From an uncultured Oscillospiraceae bacterium (lineage in GTDB: Bacteria > Bacillota > Clostridia > Oscillospirales > Ruminococcaceae), in the NCBI GenBank assembly GCA_904502045.1, contig CAJGEB010000047.1, forward strand, positions 1 through 7,428: 7,428 nt of DNA, given 5' to 3'. Position 1 is the first letter of the stretch; each line of letters opens with the position of its first letter. Positions 6,626-7,428 of the stretch are shown in pieces. The notes under the pieces were generated by a model. The model was not told where the DNA came from. It ran no database searches and saw nothing but the letters and a program-made list of their open reading frames with translations. The position numbers were made by a program, and so were the translations under genes.

Positions 6626-7249
6626 ATGTTAAGACCGGAAGATATTATGAACCAAAGATTTGAGAAGGTATCGAAAGGATACAGAATGGAAGAGGTAGAC
6701 GACTTTTTAGACAAGGTAGTAGCGGACTACGCAAAATTGCAGGAAGCGAATATAGATTTAGAGCGCAAATTGGAAGTAGTAGCAGATAAGCTTGAGGAAT
6801 ACAGACAGAGCGAAGAGAGCTTGAAGACGGTGCTTGTCGGAGCCCAGAAGCTTGGCGACAGTATCGTAAGGGAAGCAAAGGCGAAGTCTGAGGTAATGAT
6901 GCAGGAAGCTACTGCGAAGGCAGCGGGAATAGTAAGCGAGGCAGAAGCGAAAGCGAATACGATGCTGAGCGAAGCGCAGAAGGCATCTGATGAGATGTTG
7001 GGAGATACCAAAGCGGAGCTTAAGAGAGAGCAGGAAACTCTTGCGGCACTTAATAAAGAGGTGTCGGAGTTCAAGAACAATCTGCTTGAGATGTACCGTG
7101 AGCATCTTGAGCTCATCTCAAAGCTTACCGATGATGAAGAGGAGCTTGAAGAGATAGAACAAGAGGAAGAAACTGAAGTAGCTGAAGAAGCAGATTCTGA
7201 GGAAGAGGGATCCGTTGAGGAAACCGAGGATGAGCTTGAAATAGAATAA
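6626..7249 (+). CDS. divIVA: DivIVA-family cell division / polarity protein
   Basis: DivIVA self-assembles on negatively curved membrane and guides septum placement, polar growth or chromosome anchoring. The 207 residues exceed the Bacillus protein (about 164), mainly because of the tail. The N-terminal lipid-binding domain shows LRPEDIMNQRFEKVSKGYRMEEVDDFLDKV (2-31, interrupted by no gaps against the family). The position of the membrane-inserting Phe-Arg of Bacillus DivIVA appears to be Ser16-Lys17. A long coiled coil covers about 35-165 and contains four back-to-back 11-residue repeats (83-126). The C-terminus (168-207) has 25 acidic and no basic residues in 40. GAGGAG at 6611-6616, 9 nt from the ATG, is a good ribosome-binding site. 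Placement between ylmH and ileS is the classical Firmicutes order. Confidence 0.94.
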   Translation: MLRPEDIMNQRFEKVSKGYRMEEVDDFLDKVVADYAKLQEANIDLERKLEVVADKLEEYRQSEESLKTVLVGAQKLGDSIVREAKAKSEVMMQEATAKAAGIVSEAEAKANTMLSEAQKASDEMLGDTKAELKREQETLAALNKEVSEFKNNLLEMYREHLELISKLTDDEEELEEIEQEEETEVAEEADSEEEGSVEETEDELEIE

Positions 7250-7253
7250 AGAA

Positions 7254-7267
7254 CGCGTAAAAACGCG
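7254..7267 (+). repeat. Short inverted repeat between divIVA and ileS
   Basis: CGCGT, loop AAAA, ACGCG: a perfect 5-bp stem with a 4-nt loop directly after the divIVA stop codon. No T-run follows, so it is not a typical terminator. It could act as a small processing or stabilising hairpin in the mRNA, or be chance. Confidence 0.35.
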
Positions 7268-7286
7268 GTGAAAGGATAAATTTATA

Positions 7287-7428
7287 ATGGCGCAGGATTA
7301 CAACAACACATTAAATCTATTGAAGACAGATTTTCCTATGAGAGCGGCGTTACCTCAGAGGGAGCCGGAAACGATGGAAAACTGGGAGAAGAACAGAATC
7401 TATTATAAGATAGTGGAGAAGAATGAGG
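7287..7428 (+). CDS. ileS: Isoleucyl-tRNA synthetase IleS, N-terminal fragment (3' end outside window)
   Basis: IleS attaches isoleucine to tRNA-Ile. Only 47 codons are visible, starting MAQDYNNTLNLLKTDFPMR and continuing AALPQREPETMENWEKN, then IYYKIVEKNE. The TLNLxKTDFPMRxxLPxREPE pattern is the characteristic N-terminal extension of bacterial IleS; the HIGH and KMSKS catalytic motifs lie beyond the window. AAAGGA at 7271-7276, 10 nt from the ATG, supports the start. Position after divIVA matches many Firmicutes. Only 37 nt separate it from divIVA, so there is no room for a T-box leader and it is probably transcribed with the division genes. The truncation is a window-edge effect. Confidence 0.94.
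   Translation, partial: MAQDYNNTLNLLKTDFPMRAALPQREPETMENWEKNRIYYKIVEKNE

Noticed and set aside
7254..7267. Possible intrinsic terminator after divIVA
   Set aside because: The stem is only 5 bp and no T-run follows, so readthrough into ileS is expected.
1..7428. CRISPR arrays, tRNA/rRNA genes, insertion sequences or prophage remnants
   Set aside because: No repeats with spacers, cloverleaf-like segments, transposase motifs or terminal inverted repeats were seen; the window is filled with housekeeping genes.

Overview
The window looks like chromosomal DNA of a low-to-mid-GC Gram-positive anaerobe of class Clostridia, possibly an Oscillospirales/Ruminococcaceae-type gut bacterium. The class-level call rests on gene order (mutS-mutL-miaA followed by yggS-sepF-ylmH-divIVA-ileS, the Firmicutes ylm/division cluster), a MutL with the endonuclease site of MutH-less bacteria, and Gram-positive division proteins (SepF, DivIVA). 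The order/family guess is weaker. The coding strand is strikingly purine-rich, with ATA the favoured isoleucine codon and GTA common for valine.

All nine genes lie on the + strand and are packed head to tail with gaps of 3 to 37 nt and one 35-nt overlap. No stretch over 300 nt lacks a gene. Layout: 1-570, 3' end of mutS; 591-2504, mutL; 2520-3464, miaA; 3488-4714, a membrane-anchored HlyD-like (membrane-fusion-protein-like) protein; 4680-5390, yggS (ylmE); 5407-5841, sepF (ylmF); 5845-6609, ylmH; 6626-7249, divIVA; 7287-7428, the first 47 codons of ileS, cut by the window edge. No intrinsic terminator, RNA gene, mobile element or CRISPR array was seen.

Functionally the window joins two housekeeping blocks. 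The first is mismatch repair (MutS and MutL, both with visible candidate sliding-clamp-binding peptides) plus tRNA A37 prenylation (MiaA). The second is the division and envelope block: SepF anchors FtsZ to the membrane, DivIVA marks curved membrane and poles, YggS maintains pyridoxal-phosphate homeostasis, YlmH is an S4 RNA-binding protein linked to ribosome quality control, and IleS charges tRNA-Ile. The HlyD-like gene sits at the junction and is the least understood member. A near-consensus sigma-A promoter inside the 3' end of yggS (5245-5273) could give sepF-ylmH-divIVA-ileS its own transcription start.

This is a largely conserved housekeeping region. I did not find a clearly new system. 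The most interesting items are the stand-alone HlyD-like protein, the internal promoter, the in-frame sepF/ylmH junction, the missing hfq and ylmG, and the DivIVA sequence features.
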